DNA of 64,000 nucleotides from JAMHWF01 sp035911095 (GCA_035911095.1 JAMHWF010000071.1:109710-173709), one strand, 5' to 3'. Shown: positions 56,201 to 63,672, counted from the first letter of the stretch. Notes: generated from the sequence alone by a model not told the origin. Numbers and translations are program-made.

Positions 56201-58666
56201 CACGGTGGCCAGCGTGCGGATGCCCGTGCCGCCGACGATCGCCGTGCTCGCCGAGACGGTGCCGCCCGCGCTGCCGTCGACCAGCTGGCCGGTGCTGCCG
56301 TCGATCCAGGCCACCGCGCCGCGGCCGTTGTGCCAGTTGCTCGCCGCCACCGCGACGTTGCCGTTGGCCAGGTCGACCAGCCGGGTCGTGGCGGTCGCGG
56401 TCACGTTGCCGTACTCGTCGTAGGTCTCGACGCCGCCGATGCGGTCGTTCGCCGTCACGGTGGCCTGCGCGCCGGCGACGACGTTGGTGCCCGAGTAGCC
56501 GTAGGTCGTCACGGTGTCGGTGTTCGCCGTGCTGCCCACCAGGCTGTTCGCCGCCGTGACCAGGCCCGCCCCGCCGCCGCTGCCGTGCTGCCAGGTGACG
56601 GCGCCGGCCGACGCCGTGGTGTTGGAGAGGATCGTGTAGCTGCTCGGGGTGCTGGGCGAGCCGGCATCGCTGTTCGAGTCGCTGTAGACCCTGACGCCGC
56701 TGACCGTGCCGTAGCGCGGGCTCAGCACCAGGTAGTTGTCGTTCGCCAGCACGTGCAGGCCGGCGCTGCCGATGTGGTCGCCGGCATGGCTGCCGCGCAG
56801 GTTCGACAGCAGTGCCCCGGTCTGGCTGTCGAACAGGTAGACGGCGCCGGTGTCGGCGGTCGCGCCGGTGTCGGCATCCGGCGCGGTGATCACCACGTGG
56901 CCGTTGGAGAGGACTTTGGTCGTCGCGCCGAAACGGTTCCCGGCCGCCGCGGTCGGGTCGCTCATCGACAGGCTCGCGATCGAGCTGCCCTCGTTGTCGA
57001 TCAGGATGTTGCGCGGGTCGAGCAGCAGCCGGCCGGCCTGTCCGCCGGCACGCGACGCGAGATCCGCCGTGCCCTGGAAGACGAGGTCGCCCTTGCCCGA
57101 CACCTCGGCCTGGCCGCCGTTGCCGGCCTGCGTGCCGCCGCGCGCGACGACCTGTCCGCCGAACACCGTCTTGTCGTCGGACCAGACGACCACCTGGCCG
57201 CCGTCTCCCTTCGCCTGGGCGTCCGCGCGCAGCACGGTGCTGGCATTGATGCCGACCTCGCTGGCGTTCTTCAGGTCTGCCTCGCCGCCATGGAAGCCGC
57301 CGCCGACGCGCACCCGTCCACCGCCGGCCCGGCCGCTCGCGTCCAGGCTCGCGGCGCGCAGCTGCACGCTGTCGGCGGTGATCGCGATCTCGCCGCCCTT
57401 GGCGCTGCCGCCGGTGCCGCGCGCGCTGTAGCTCGCCGAGCCGTAGAGGATGCCGTGGTCGGCGGCCGTCGCGTTGCCGCCGACGTGGCCCTCGACGCGG
57501 ATCGAGCCGCCGCCGTCGCGGCCGTCGGCCTTCAGGCTGGCGCTGGCCGTCTGCAGCGTGGTGTCGGACTGGATCCGGATCGCGCCGCCGTGGCCGGCGC
57601 CGGCGCTGGCGTCGATCGAGCCGGACTGCGAGAGGAAGTCGGCCTGCACCGAAACACTGCCGGCCCGCGCGCCGCTCGTGCTGACGCTGCCGGCGATGTC
57701 GACCGTGCTGCCCTCGACGGCCACCCGGCCGCCCGCGGCCTGCAGCGTGCCGCCGGCCGACACCAGGCGCAGCTTGCCGTCCTGCTCGACCAGCGAGGTC
57801 GCGCCCTGGCCCCCCTGGACGGCCTGTTCCAGCAGGCGCTGCGCGGCCCCGGCGCTCAGGATGACCTGGCCGCCGTCGGCCTGGATCATCTGGCGGTTCT
57901 CGACCAGCGTGTCGACGGTCGCCGGGTCCACCTTCACGCCGAGCAGGCGGCTGCCGCCCAGCTCCAGCGTGACCGCATCGCCTGCGGCGAGCGCGACCGT
58001 GCCCATCTGCGCGCTGATGACGCCCTGGTTGCTGACCTCGGGGGCGAGCAGCGCGGCGTACCCGCCTTGGGCGGCGCTGATCGTGCCCTGGTTGACGACG
58101 CTGCCGGCCTTGGTGCCGCGCTCGAAACGCGTCTTGCCGGCCATGAAGTCGGCGCTGTTGACATCCAGCGAGCTGGCGACGATGCCGCCCACGTCCACGC
58201 GCGATCCGGCACCGAAGACGATGCCGTTCGGATTGACGAGCATCACCTGGCCGTTGGCCTGCAGGCGGCCCTGGATCTGCGACACGTCGCCGCCGGTGAC
58301 GCGGTTGAGCGCGACCGAGCCCGCGTTCGGTTGCACGAAGCTCACGCCGGCGCCCGAGCCGATGTTGAACGAGGTCCAGTCGAGGGCCGCACGGCTCGAG
58401 CCTTGCTGCACCGTCATCTGGCTGCCCTGCTGGCCGATCGTGGCCTGGCCGCCGACGACGCGGCCGCCGGTCGGCAAGGCACCGGGTGCGAGCCCGTCGG
58501 CGAGGGCGAGGCCGGAGCCGAGCAGCGCGGCCGCGAGCACCGCGCCGACGCGGGCGCTGCGCTTGCCGCGTCCGCGTGCGTGCTCGGCCACCGCGACGAA
58601 GGCGCCGAGGCTCTCGTTCCAGACCAGTCGGTAGATGCGGTTCAGTGCGCCGGGACCTTGGTTCAT
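47297..58666 (-). CDS. Giant two-partner-secretion exoprotein (TpsA, filamentous haemagglutinin family)
   Basis: Encodes 3,789 residues. Order of parts: an extended signal peptide region (NRIYRLVWNESLGAFVAVAE) to about residue 57; a TPS domain to about 310 with LVNPNGIVFGAGSRVDVGG; Gly/Ser-rich beta-helix to about 550; some 15 propeller-like repeats (about 585-1950); more beta-helix (to about 2530); one MBG-like unit; three YDG domains (about 2625-2910, NSKVYDGTT); eight MBG-type units (about 2914-3568, KVYGDADPxLSYTVN); a Pro/Gly linker; and a C-terminal Ig/cadherin-like domain (PSWLQIDPATGVLQGTPP). It is secreted by the TpsB encoded 91 bases upstream and should act as a long surface adhesin. 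No VENN motif or toxin-like end is seen. Confidence 0.95.
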   Translation of the reverse strand: MNQGPGALNRIYRLVWNESLGAFVAVAEHARGRGKRSARVGAVLAAALLGSGLALADGLAPGALPTGGRVVGGQATIGQQGSQMTVQQGSSRAALDWTSFNIGSGAGVSFVQPNAGSVALNRVTGGDVSQIQGRLQANGQVMLVNPNGIVFGAGSRVDVGGIVASSLDVNSADFMAGKTRFERGTKAGSVVNQGTISAAQGGYAALLAPEVSNQGVISAQMGTVALAAGDAVTLELGGSRLLGVKVDPATVDTLVENRQMIQADGGQVILSAGAAQRLLEQAVQGGQGATSLVEQDGKLRLVSAGGTLQAAGGRVAVEGSTVDIAGSVSTSGARAGSVSVQADFLSQSGSIDASAGAGHGGAIRIQSDTTLQTASASLKADGRDGGGSIRVEGHVGGNATAADHGILYGSASYSARGTGGSAKGGEIAITADSVQLRAASLDASGRAGGGRVRVGGGFHGGEADLKNASEVGINASTVLRADAQAKGDGGQVVVWSDDKTVFGGQVVARGGTQAGNGGQAEVSGKGDLVFQGTADLASRAGGQAGRLLLDPRNILIDNEGSSIASLSMSDPTAAAGNRFGATTKVLSNGHVVITAPDADTGATADTGAVYLFDSQTGALLSNLRGSHAGDHIGSAGLHVLANDNYLVLSPRYGTVSGVRVYSDSNSDAGSPSTPSSYTILSNTTASAGAVTWQHGSGGGAGLVTAANSLVGSTANTDTVTTYGYSGTNVVAGAQATVTANDRIGGVETYDEYGNVTATATTRLVDLANGNVAVAASNWHNGRGAVAWIDGSTGQLVDGSAGGTVSASTAIVGGTGIRTLATVSTDGSGKKVYVIGLDSALPLNLQTNGANRRSTAPAGYGDAVGSSVTALPGGGYVVASPQWTNGAAVYTGAVTWSGAGGLAGAVSSSNSLVGTNAYDFAGSAGVTVVDGGNYVVSSPYWADSANPAAGKYLQNDPNGAATWVDGSNGHAYGESTAGAAIANANSLTGDAGDAVGARSNGSVPVYSDSNYNTSTYVTTTSSGSRVSANSNGIQLLENGNYLVVDTSWHGGRGAVSFASGASGLAGRVSSTNALVGGTAGDYVGSSVLEVSGSHYAVLSPHWDNTATSAVNAGAVSWGSGTGGITGTVSGANSLVGTGGFDAVGSGGAKAVGALGGDGLRSDLIVLSPHWGNRGGASESTVAYGAVTWLDGATGHAHGEAGTGANVSASNSLVGSHAGDYVGSFHYADTRSTYGGGFTQVAGNWYALLSASVDVLSNGDYVVRSASWDSGKGAVTLGSGSSGVAGAVSSSNSLVGSTSDVYVTSVTNQSRGGYSFTDTTYYLTTTGDHVGLLGQALDNGSYLAISPYWGNGRGALTWVGATHRSGVVGSTNSVVGSTQDTFSDANHSTLVTPGDRLGTIADTSWSTPTVSNTTVSSQPYTTTSVRPRGPYTFNTTYDITTYYPSYPTTVVLGRNYYTSTPVDASVSSAYGSLTTGFKYNNYPVVQALANGNVLVASASWSNGSARNAGAVTWFNTTTGLLSDGSQGGVLSSTNSLVGSHAGDLIGYRLPVDGVKELANGNFLLVNPQWHDERGAVTWGSGNAGVAGTISASNSLVGDTASTSIGLSAPNNHYTFVDGRHFESDWIQRSSNKAGDQVGAGGVTALADGNAAIASPFWSSTGAWDATGAPSSLGAATWLNGTTGQLIDGSAGGSIGAGNSLIGSQAGDAVSYSAYVDGVHYVTSGITALAGGRYAVASPWWSNGGTAEVGAVTFVPSGGLAGTVTTANSLVGATAGDHVGRGVSSYDPYSWAAVYAPGVVALSDGSFTNYLVRSVDWTNTADGAGGGHGAGAVTWVDGSNGHAYAESGAGAVVSWKNSLVGNVAGDAIGSQIVALQRDSGHGLVQTGDALLLSNLAYCGEAGYGAITLLAGGVGASGPIGWRNSILGFAPQNNGQTTSLYDGWSNYTDIHYAMLPGAVTGGEQVAWRPLIWATPSAASSSYGSSALALTVLDDNAAVPQSSDQVNGQGGNANWHGSGYVADGAGYTGLGGNTGTGLLGFSANTGGDVVITPTAITGLLNAGTDVTLQASNDITVLRDIVASAGGQGGDLTLESGRTIHLNANIDTDNGDFRAIANQSVASGVVDSDCGSCSAGITQQAGTSIQAGTGSVEITVLDSTDKTNNAGGDIHLSQVDGAHITVSNQSVDANGHGRGIRFADGAVIGSADTVSLTLQARGSSALGGGIVLAPDTLLQGAADATLAIGGSVASDATMFGGSSAAGAGLAMTSAEVGAVLQRSTGFGEVVLGRDDQAGLTTVNALDFTLPGLQRANAALAADLTIQGGAGGMAVTGALKSGVASGQRMTLAVHDGTMTLGATSSVSGGTGVLALDAEGSGSITQAAGGTLTADALLLEGSGSVTLAAGTNTVGTVAGHAGSANLKTSGVLTVGSVAGVNGLTTTSGMTLQASGATADVVLSQAVHNASGNLVIAAGRNVINNLATNTGIDAGAGRYLVYSANPTGTTEGMSGYSKHYNQTYTAGNTPAYAASGNWFLYSVAPTLTASVGAGSTITYGDPGALPGVSVTGFIDGDTLASATTGSLATSTSSYTASGAGFIPVGTYSVDLDGQGSLASALGYQIAVSTGSSSFTVQAKEIDVSGLSANSKVYDGTTTASVSGTASLQAGGANAGDGRAMSGDAISISGTASGSFADRHVGTGKSVTLGGLTLSGTDAGNYVISTNSVTADITPKTISAAGLSAAATKTYDRTTSAAVQGSASLLAAQTAGSGSDDDGRSYTIDGLALTGTATGTYNSLNVADANLITFGGVTLTGPGAGNYVLDLGTQSATITPKSLTVNGVTAGSKVYDGTTAVALSGTAALVGGGAGGFVTGDSVALTGTLVGHLADANAGNGKTVITSGLSLTGADAGNYAIATFAPTADVARRTLDLSAHNRSKTYGDADPTLTYSVGGEGLASGDSLASVVGGSLATATGAAATAGTHAITQGTLAISNANYQLGAYNAGTLTVAKAQLAVQADHKSKVYGDADPALSYTVNAAQLKYGDTAGVVSGVQLATATGAQAGAGTHAITATGGTAANYNVVTSNGTLTVAKAQLAIQADHKSKVYGDADPALSYTVNAAQLKYGDGTGVVSGLQLATATGAAATAGTHAITASGGTAANYNVVASSGTLTVAKAQLGLVADDKAKTYGDADPTLSYTVNAAQLKYGDGAGVVSGVQLATATGAAATAGSHAITASGGSAANYEVTATGGTLTVGKAQLTVRADDRSKVYGDADPTLTYTVDAGQLKYADTAGVVSGIGLQTALGAAATAGNHAIAASGGTAANYVVNLQDGTLHVAKAPLQVRADDARKTYGDAEPTLGYRVDTTQLKYGDGVDVVRGLTLATATGAAATAGTHAITGSGAGSDNYAVTVASGTLTVDKAALIVTADDQRKTYGATDPALSYSVNAAQLKYGDAADVVSGVTLQTAAGAAAGAGSHAIVASGGSATNYTVTTVDGTLSVDKATLKVQADHKSRMVGAAEPTLTYTVDATQLKYGDGADVVHGISLSTPAASNPGDYLITASGGDADNYTLEYGNGILTVQPSPSLRAENLLTQVGTGTTTTGTPAAGAQAVQQQPPIFTPAPAPQAGMPGTVVVVGGGLAGPVAAGGGEDAGAGAGSTGSPVAGEQPPANPEGGAVADSGPDTAAQAAPSQPTEPEVGEAAKPGRLLAVLPESLVATAPGRAISFDAGSTFQYPADAKVAFSATQADGSPLPSWLQIDPATGVLQGTPPADAPAVSLVVTARAEDGQSATTKLTLTASR
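47960..49925 (-). repeat. Tandem MBG-domain repeats within tpsA
   Basis: Seven near-identical units of about 246 bases, recognisable by the shared CGTACTTCAGCTG core (near 48094, 48341, 48590, 48836, 49080, 49328 and 49576), encode about 82 residues each (...QLKYGDG...VVSG...ATATGAAATAGTHAI). A more divergent eighth unit sits at the 49.7-49.9 kb end. Nucleotide similarity is high enough for unequal recombination. Confidence 0.85.
52900..56900 (-). repeat. About 15 degenerate propeller-like repeats within tpsA
   Basis: Each unit runs GDxVGSxxVxxLxNGNYxVxSPxWxNG...GAVTW...NSLVGS, 70-110 residues long with variable insertions. I count 15 copies of the N-S/A-L/V/I-x-G junction. The pattern resembles integrin-type FG-GAP blades but lacks their calcium loop. 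Confidence 0.75.
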
Positions 58667-58757
58667 GTCGGTATGCAGTTGATGGCAGCGTGTCGCCGCG
58701 GCAGCTCGTCAGGCCGGGCGAGAAGAAGGGCGGTCGCGCCGGTGGCGCCCGCGGGGG

Positions 58758-60455
58758 TCAGAAGGTCTTCAGGACGGAGACGAAGACACGCGGGTTGCGG
58801 TGCGTGCCATCGCTGTCGCGACCCTGCGGGTCGGCCGCCGGGTTGCTGCCGTGGCGCCACGCGACCGTGGCGCGCACGATCGCGTCGGAGGAGCGCCCCC
58901 AGCTCACGCCGAGGCCCGAGCCGGCGAGGCTGAAGCGGTTCGGCGCCAGGCTCGCGGTGTTCTGGTGGTGGTCGCGGCGGATGCGCGCGCGGTCGTGGAA
59001 GACCGTCGCCGTCAACGCGTCGCTGAACTGGTGTCGCCATTCGACCGACAGCAGCGAGGCGTCGTCACCCGCCGGCTCCGAGCTCGAGTAGGCCCGCACG
59101 CCGTAGGCGCCGGTCGCGACGAACTTTTCCGACGAATCCAGGTTGCGGTTGGCGAACTGGCCGGAGGCGATCAGCGCCAGCGTGTCGGCCGCCGTCACGC
59201 GCTGCAGGCGCGACAGCGACCAGCCGAGCTTGCGGTAGCGGCCGTCGCGGCGCGGTCCGTTGGCGACCTGGTCGGCCGCCAGGTCGGCCGCGTTGCCGGA
59301 GAGGTCGAGCCTGCCTTCGCTCCAGCTCAGGCCGTACTGCACGAGGCCGCCGCCGAGGACGTCGTCGACCCGGTCGCCATACAGGCTCAGCGTGGCGCTG
59401 CGCAGCGACTTGTCGTTGAGCGGGATGCCCGCGACGTCGTTGTCGAAGTGCTTCTGATCGAGCGCGAGGCTGGCGTTCAGGTTCGTGCGCTCGCTGCGCA
59501 GCAGCGGGTAGGCGAGCGAGGCGCCGTAGCCGCTCGCATCACCGCTGTAGCGCGTGCCCTGCAGCCCGTAACCGTAGCGCAGCGCCAGGGCGTTGAGGCC
59601 GACGCGCAGCCCGGCGTAGCCGATCGGCGCGCTGTAGCCCAGGCTGCCGAAGTGGGAGTCGCGGCTGCTGTTCAGCAGCAGCTGCGCCTGGTCGCCGCGG
59701 CCGAGCGGGCTGTTCAGGTTCAGGCCGACGGTGGCCCGCACTTCGCCGCTCGCCTTGGCGCCGGTGTTGTCGGCCTGCACGAGGCCCGACCAGCGCGGCT
59801 TGTCCCGCACCGCCACGACGAGCACGGACTCGCCCTCCCGGGTGCCGGGCTCGAGCAGCGAGCTGGCGGAGACGCCAGGCAGGTCGTTGAGCAGGCTGAT
59901 CGCGCGCTGGATGTCCTCGGGCCGCACCGGCTCGCCGACGCGCTGCCGCGCGGTCATGTAGCCCTGGACCTGCGCGTCGCCGATGTGGGTCGCGCCGTCG
60001 GCGCGGTCGATGCGGACGCCCGCGAGCCGGCCCTCGAGCACCACGATCGCGACCTCGCCGGACTGCACTTCCTGGTCCGGCAGGTAGGCGCGGACCAGGT
60101 AGCCGCGGCGCTGGTAGAGCGCGGCGACAGCATCGGCGGCGCGGCGCAGGTCGGCGAACGATGCCGGCTGCCCGACCCAGGGGGCGAGCACCTGCTGCAC
60201 CTCGGCCTCGGGGATCAGTTGGACGCCCAGCAAGCGGAAGGACTTCACGGTCACCCGGGCGCCGGGTGCGGTGTCGGTCGGGCCGGCCGGGGCCGGTGAA
60301 TCCGGCAGCGCGGGCGTGGTCTGGCGCGGGGTCTGGCTGCGTTCGATGTCGCGCAGCAGGCTGCCGGCGTCGGGGGTGGTCTGGGCGTGCAGCGCCAGGG
60401 GTGCCAGCAGCAGGCTGGTCGCAAGGCCGACGGCGGCCCGAGGGAAGCGGATCAT
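58758..60455 (-). CDS. Two-partner-secretion outer-membrane transporter (TpsB, ShlB/FhaC/HecB family)
   Basis: Encodes 565 residues. The signal peptide ends at ALHAQ; a Pro-rich linker precedes the first POTRA domain (VTVKSFRLLGVQLIPEAEVQQVLAPWVGQ) and the second (YQRRGYLVRAYLPDQEVQSGEVAIVVLEG ... ). The rest is a 16-stranded barrel ending in Phe (VFVSVLKTF) for outer-membrane assembly. The barrel contains the conserved secretion-loop type motif VRAYSSSEPAGDD. It exports the adjacent TpsA. Confidence 0.96.
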   Translation of the reverse strand: MIRFPRAAVGLATSLLLAPLALHAQTTPDAGSLLRDIERSQTPRQTTPALPDSPAPAGPTDTAPGARVTVKSFRLLGVQLIPEAEVQQVLAPWVGQPASFADLRRAADAVAALYQRRGYLVRAYLPDQEVQSGEVAIVVLEGRLAGVRIDRADGATHIGDAQVQGYMTARQRVGEPVRPEDIQRAISLLNDLPGVSASSLLEPGTREGESVLVVAVRDKPRWSGLVQADNTGAKASGEVRATVGLNLNSPLGRGDQAQLLLNSSRDSHFGSLGYSAPIGYAGLRVGLNALALRYGYGLQGTRYSGDASGYGASLAYPLLRSERTNLNASLALDQKHFDNDVAGIPLNDKSLRSATLSLYGDRVDDVLGGGLVQYGLSWSEGRLDLSGNAADLAADQVANGPRRDGRYRKLGWSLSRLQRVTAADTLALIASGQFANRNLDSSEKFVATGAYGVRAYSSSEPAGDDASLLSVEWRHQFSDALTATVFHDRARIRRDHHQNTASLAPNRFSLAGSGLGVSWGRSSDAIVRATVAWRHGSNPAADPQGRDSDGTHRNPRVFVSVLKTF

Positions 60456-60642
60456 GCGTGTCCTGTGTTTTGCCGGACCTGGGTGGCCAGCTCATCAGGG
60501 CACGAACGCTACCGACCGCCCGATCCCGTGAACAGCGGAAGAAGGCCGATCTCCCGCCCCATCTGTGCTGGCGCGGCAGAGTTGGTGACTTCCTTCCGCG
60601 ATGCGGGGAACTTTCCCCCGGTGCGATGCGGTGTGGACGGGT

Positions 60643-61605
60643 TCACGGGTCGCTCGGCCCCGCATGCCTGCGGATCACCTCGAGCAGCGGTCGGTCGTGT
60701 TCCTGCAGGAAGTTCTCGCCTTCCTCGATCAGGTAGTAGCGGAAGGCCTCGGCCGCCGGCGACAGCAGCTTCGACACCCGGTGGACGACGTTCCAGCTGC
60801 GCATCACCGGCGTGCCTTCGACTTCGAGCACGCCGATCAGGCCGCTGCGCAGCTCCAGCCCGATGGTGTGCAGCGAGACGAAGCTGACCCCCATGCCCGC
60901 CATCACCGCCTGCTTGATGGTCTCGTTGCTCGACGCCTCCATCGCGATGTGCGGCATGTGGTGGTGATCGCGGAAGAAGTCCTCCAGCGTCTTGCGCGTG
61001 CCCGATCCCGGCTCGCGCACGATGAAGGGCAGGGCGCGCAGCGTCTCGATCGGCACCTGCTCCGCCGCGAGCAGCGGATGGTCGGGAGGGCACACGAACA
61101 CCAGCGGATGCGCGGCGAAGGGCTCGGCCCGCGTGGCCATCTCCTTGGGCGGGCGGCCCATCACGGCCAGGTCCACCTCGTTGCCGTGCAACAGCGCCAC
61201 GAGCTGCTCGCGGTTGGTGGTGACCTGCAGCCGCGCTTCGATGCCCGGGTGCTCCTCGCGGAAGCGCGCGAGCAGGCGCGGCACGAAGTACTTCGCGGTG
61301 CTCACCAGGCCGATGTTCAGCACCCCGGCCTCGACGCGCTTGAAGCGCGCCATGGCGTCCTCGGCGTCCTTCAGCGTCGACACCAGGCGCCGCGCGTAGA
61401 CGAGGAAGTACTCGCCGGTGGTCGTCAGCGACACGTTGCGGCCCTGGCGGTCGAACAGCGGCAGGCCCACCGCCGATTCCAGCTCCTTGATCTGCATCGT
61501 GACCGCCGGCGGCGTCAGGTGCAGGGCCTCGGCTGCCCGTACGAAGCTCAGGCGGCGCGCGACCTCCGTGAAGACCCGGAGCTGGCGAAAGGTCACGTTC
61601 TTCAT
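60643..61605 (-). CDS. cbbR: LysR-family regulator CbbR of the Calvin-cycle operon
   Basis: Encodes 320 residues: a winged-helix N-terminus (FRQLRVFTEVARRLSFVRAAEALHLTPPAVTMQIKELE) with the usual linker helix, and a periplasmic-binding-like sensor domain (NIGLVSTAKYFVPRLLARF, LAVMGRPP, FIVREPGSGTRKTLEDFF) matching CbbR. It activates the divergent cbbL operon, typically in response to phosphorylated Calvin-cycle intermediates or NADPH. It is separated from cbbL by 119 bases, which hold the operator. Confidence 0.95.
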   Translation of the reverse strand: MKNVTFRQLRVFTEVARRLSFVRAAEALHLTPPAVTMQIKELESAVGLPLFDRQGRNVSLTTTGEYFLVYARRLVSTLKDAEDAMARFKRVEAGVLNIGLVSTAKYFVPRLLARFREEHPGIEARLQVTTNREQLVALLHGNEVDLAVMGRPPKEMATRAEPFAAHPLVFVCPPDHPLLAAEQVPIETLRALPFIVREPGSGTRKTLEDFFRDHHHMPHIAMEASSNETIKQAVMAGMGVSFVSLHTIGLELRSGLIGVLEVEGTPVMRSWNVVHRVSKLLSPAAEAFRYYLIEEGENFLQEHDRPLLEVIRRHAGPSDP

Positions 61606-61615
61606 TCAGAAAGTC

Positions 61616-61654
61616 TTAATCCATCGTGAGCGAATTGTGAATTTACCTTAGTGA
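61616..61654 (+). promoter_or_regulatory. CbbR operator: phased T-N-A half sites
   Basis: TNA triplets begin at 61616 (TTA), 61627 (TGA), 61638 (TGA) and 61648 (TTA), spaced 8, 8 and 7 bases apart. This matches the TNA-N7/8-TNA pattern known for CbbR and lies on one face of the helix. The last triplet abuts the -35 element of cbbL. Confidence 0.65.
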
Positions 61655-61670
61655 TTGGGCTCCCTAGAGT
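61642..61670 (+). promoter_or_regulatory. cbbL promoter
   Basis: TTTACC (61642-61647), a 17-base spacer and TAGAGT (61665-61670) form a weak housekeeping promoter consistent with activator dependence. The ribosome site GAGGAG (61712-61717) stands 7 bases before the GTG start. Confidence 0.65.
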
Positions 61671-61724
61671 GATCTCCATCGAGGCGTTGAGGCCTCGAGC
61701 GAACCCGCCACGAGGAGATGACCC

Positions 61725-63194
61725 GTGAACAAACCCGTTGAAGAAGGCCTGATCACCGACGCCAAGAAGCGCTACAGCGCGGGGGTCCTGAAGTACCGCC
61801 AGATGGGCTACTGGGACCCGGATTACGTGCCGAAGGACACCGACACGATCTGCCTGTTCCGCATCACGCCTCAGGAGGGCGTCGACCCGGTCGAGGCGGC
61901 CGCCGCGGTGGCCGGCGAGTCCTCCACCGCGACCTGGACGGTGGTGTGGACCGACCGCCTGACCGCCTGCGACAGCTACCGCGCCAAGGCCTACAAGGTC
62001 GAGCCGGTGCCGAACATCCCGGGCCAGTTCTTCGCCTGGGTGGCCTACGACATCATCCTGTTCGAAGAGGGTTCGATCTCGAACATGACGGCCAGCCTGA
62101 TCGGCAACGTCTTCAGCTTCAAGCCGCTGAAGGCCGCCCGGCTGGAGGACATCCGCATTCCGGTGGCCTACGTCAAGACCTTCAAGGGCCCGCCGACCGG
62201 GCTGGTGGTCGAGCGCGAGCGCCTCGACAAGTTCGGCCGCCCGCTGCTGGGCGCCACCACCAAGCCGAAGCTGGGCCTCTCGGGTCGCAACTACGGCCGC
62301 GTGGTGTACGAGGGCCTGAAGGGCGGCCTGGACTTCATGAAGGACGACGAGAACATCAACTCGCAGCCCTTCATGCACTGGCGCGACCGCTTTCTGTACG
62401 TGATGGACGCGGTCAACAAGGCCAGCGCCGCGACCGGCGAGGTCAAGGGCAGCTACCTGAACGTGACCGCCGCGACGATGGAGGACATGTACGAGCGGGC
62501 CGACTTCGCGAAGAGCCTCGGCTCGGTGATCGTGATGATCGACCTGGTGATCGGCTACACGGCGATCCAGAGCATGTCGAACTGGGCGCGCAAGAACGAC
62601 ATGATCCTGCACCTGCACCGCGCGGGTCACGGCACCTACACGCGGCAGAAGAACCACGGCGTGAGCTTCCGCGTGATCGCCAAGTGGATGCGCCTGGCCG
62701 GCGTCGATCACATCCACACCGGCACCGCGGTCGGCAAGCTCGAGGGCGACCCGATGACCGTGCAGGGCTACTACAACGTCTGCCGCGACAGCTACACCAG
62801 GCAGGACCTGCCGCGCGGCCTGTTCTTCGACCAGGACTGGGCCGACCTGAAGAAGGTCATGCCGGTGGCCTCGGGCGGCATCCACGCCGGCCAGATGCAC
62901 CAACTGATCGACCTCTTCGGCGACGACGTGGTGCTGCAGTTCGGCGGCGGCACGATCGGCCACCCGCAGGGCATCCAGGCCGGCGCGGTGGCGAACCGGG
63001 TCGCGCTCGAGGCGATGGTCAAGGCGCGCAACGAAGGCCGCGACATCAAGAACGAAGGGCCCGAGATCCTGCAGAAGGCGGCGCAGTTCTGCTCGCCGCT
63101 GAAGCAGGCCCTCGATACCTGGGGCGAGATCAGCTTCAACTACACGCCGACCGACACCTCCGACTACGCGGTGACGCCGTCGACCTCGAACTGA
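61725..63194 (+). CDS. cbbL: RuBisCO large subunit, form I red-like (IC)
   Basis: Encodes 489 residues from GTG 61725, supported by the GAGGAG site. The substrate motif TTKPKLGLSGRNYGR and the activation motif GGLDFMKDDENINSQPF (carbamylated Lys206, metal ligands Asp208 and Glu209) are intact, as is the active-site loop HTGTAVGKLEGDP. The N-terminal GYWDPDYVPKDTD and the C-terminal end mark the proteobacterial red-like branch. It fixes CO2 onto ribulose bisphosphate with the CbbS subunit encoded 37 bases downstream. Confidence 0.98.
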   Translation: MNKPVEEGLITDAKKRYSAGVLKYRQMGYWDPDYVPKDTDTICLFRITPQEGVDPVEAAAAVAGESSTATWTVVWTDRLTACDSYRAKAYKVEPVPNIPGQFFAWVAYDIILFEEGSISNMTASLIGNVFSFKPLKAARLEDIRIPVAYVKTFKGPPTGLVVERERLDKFGRPLLGATTKPKLGLSGRNYGRVVYEGLKGGLDFMKDDENINSQPFMHWRDRFLYVMDAVNKASAATGEVKGSYLNVTAATMEDMYERADFAKSLGSVIVMIDLVIGYTAIQSMSNWARKNDMILHLHRAGHGTYTRQKNHGVSFRVIAKWMRLAGVDHIHTGTAVGKLEGDPMTVQGYYNVCRDSYTRQDLPRGLFFDQDWADLKKVMPVASGGIHAGQMHQLIDLFGDDVVLQFGGGTIGHPQGIQAGAVANRVALEAMVKARNEGRDIKNEGPEILQKAAQFCSPLKQALDTWGEISFNYTPTDTSDYAVTPSTSN

Positions 63195-63231
63195 GCCGCT
63201 GGCCGACCGCCGCACACAAGGAGAACCCGAG

Positions 63232-63672
63232 ATGATGACCAACCCGACCGGCCGGATCACGCAAGGCCAGTTCAGCTTCCTGCCCGACCTGACCGACGAG
63301 GAGATCGGCCAGCAGATCGAGTACGGCCTGAGGAAGGGCTATGCCTGGAGCGTCGAGTACACCGACGACCCGCATCCGCGCAACACCTACTGGGAGATGT
63401 ACGGCAACCCGATGTTCGACCTGAAGGATGCCGCCGGGGTGCTGCTCGAGGTGAAGGGCTGCCGCAAGACCTTCCCCAACCACTACATCCGCATGATGGC
63501 CTTCGACTCGACGCGGGGCATCGAGTCGATCGTGATGAGCTTCATCGTCAACCGTCCGAAGACCGAGCCCGGCTTCCAGCTGGACCGCCAGGAAGGCCAT
63601 GGCCGGACGATCCACTACACGGTGCGCGGCTACGGTGCCGACAAGCCCGAAGGCGAGCGCTACGGCGCCTGA
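63232..63672 (+). CDS. cbbS: RuBisCO small subunit, red-like
   Basis: Encodes 146 residues. It opens with ITQGQFSFLPDLTDEEIGQQIEYGLRKG, contains SVEYTDDPHPRNTYWEMYGNPMFDL and has the longer C-terminal beta-hairpin extension (GRTIHYTVRGYGAD) characteristic of red-type small subunits, in contrast to shorter green-type ones. AAGGAG precedes two successive ATG codons; the first (63232) is taken. Confidence 0.97.
   Translation: MMTNPTGRITQGQFSFLPDLTDEEIGQQIEYGLRKGYAWSVEYTDDPHPRNTYWEMYGNPMFDLKDAAGVLLEVKGCRKTFPNHYIRMMAFDSTRGIESIVMSFIVNRPKTEPGFQLDRQEGHGRTIHYTVRGYGADKPEGERYGA

Noticed and set aside
60605..60618. GGGGAACTTTCCCC palindrome downstream of cbbR
   Set aside because: Stem is only six pairs with a two-base loop and no T-tract, so it is too weak to call as a terminator or operator.
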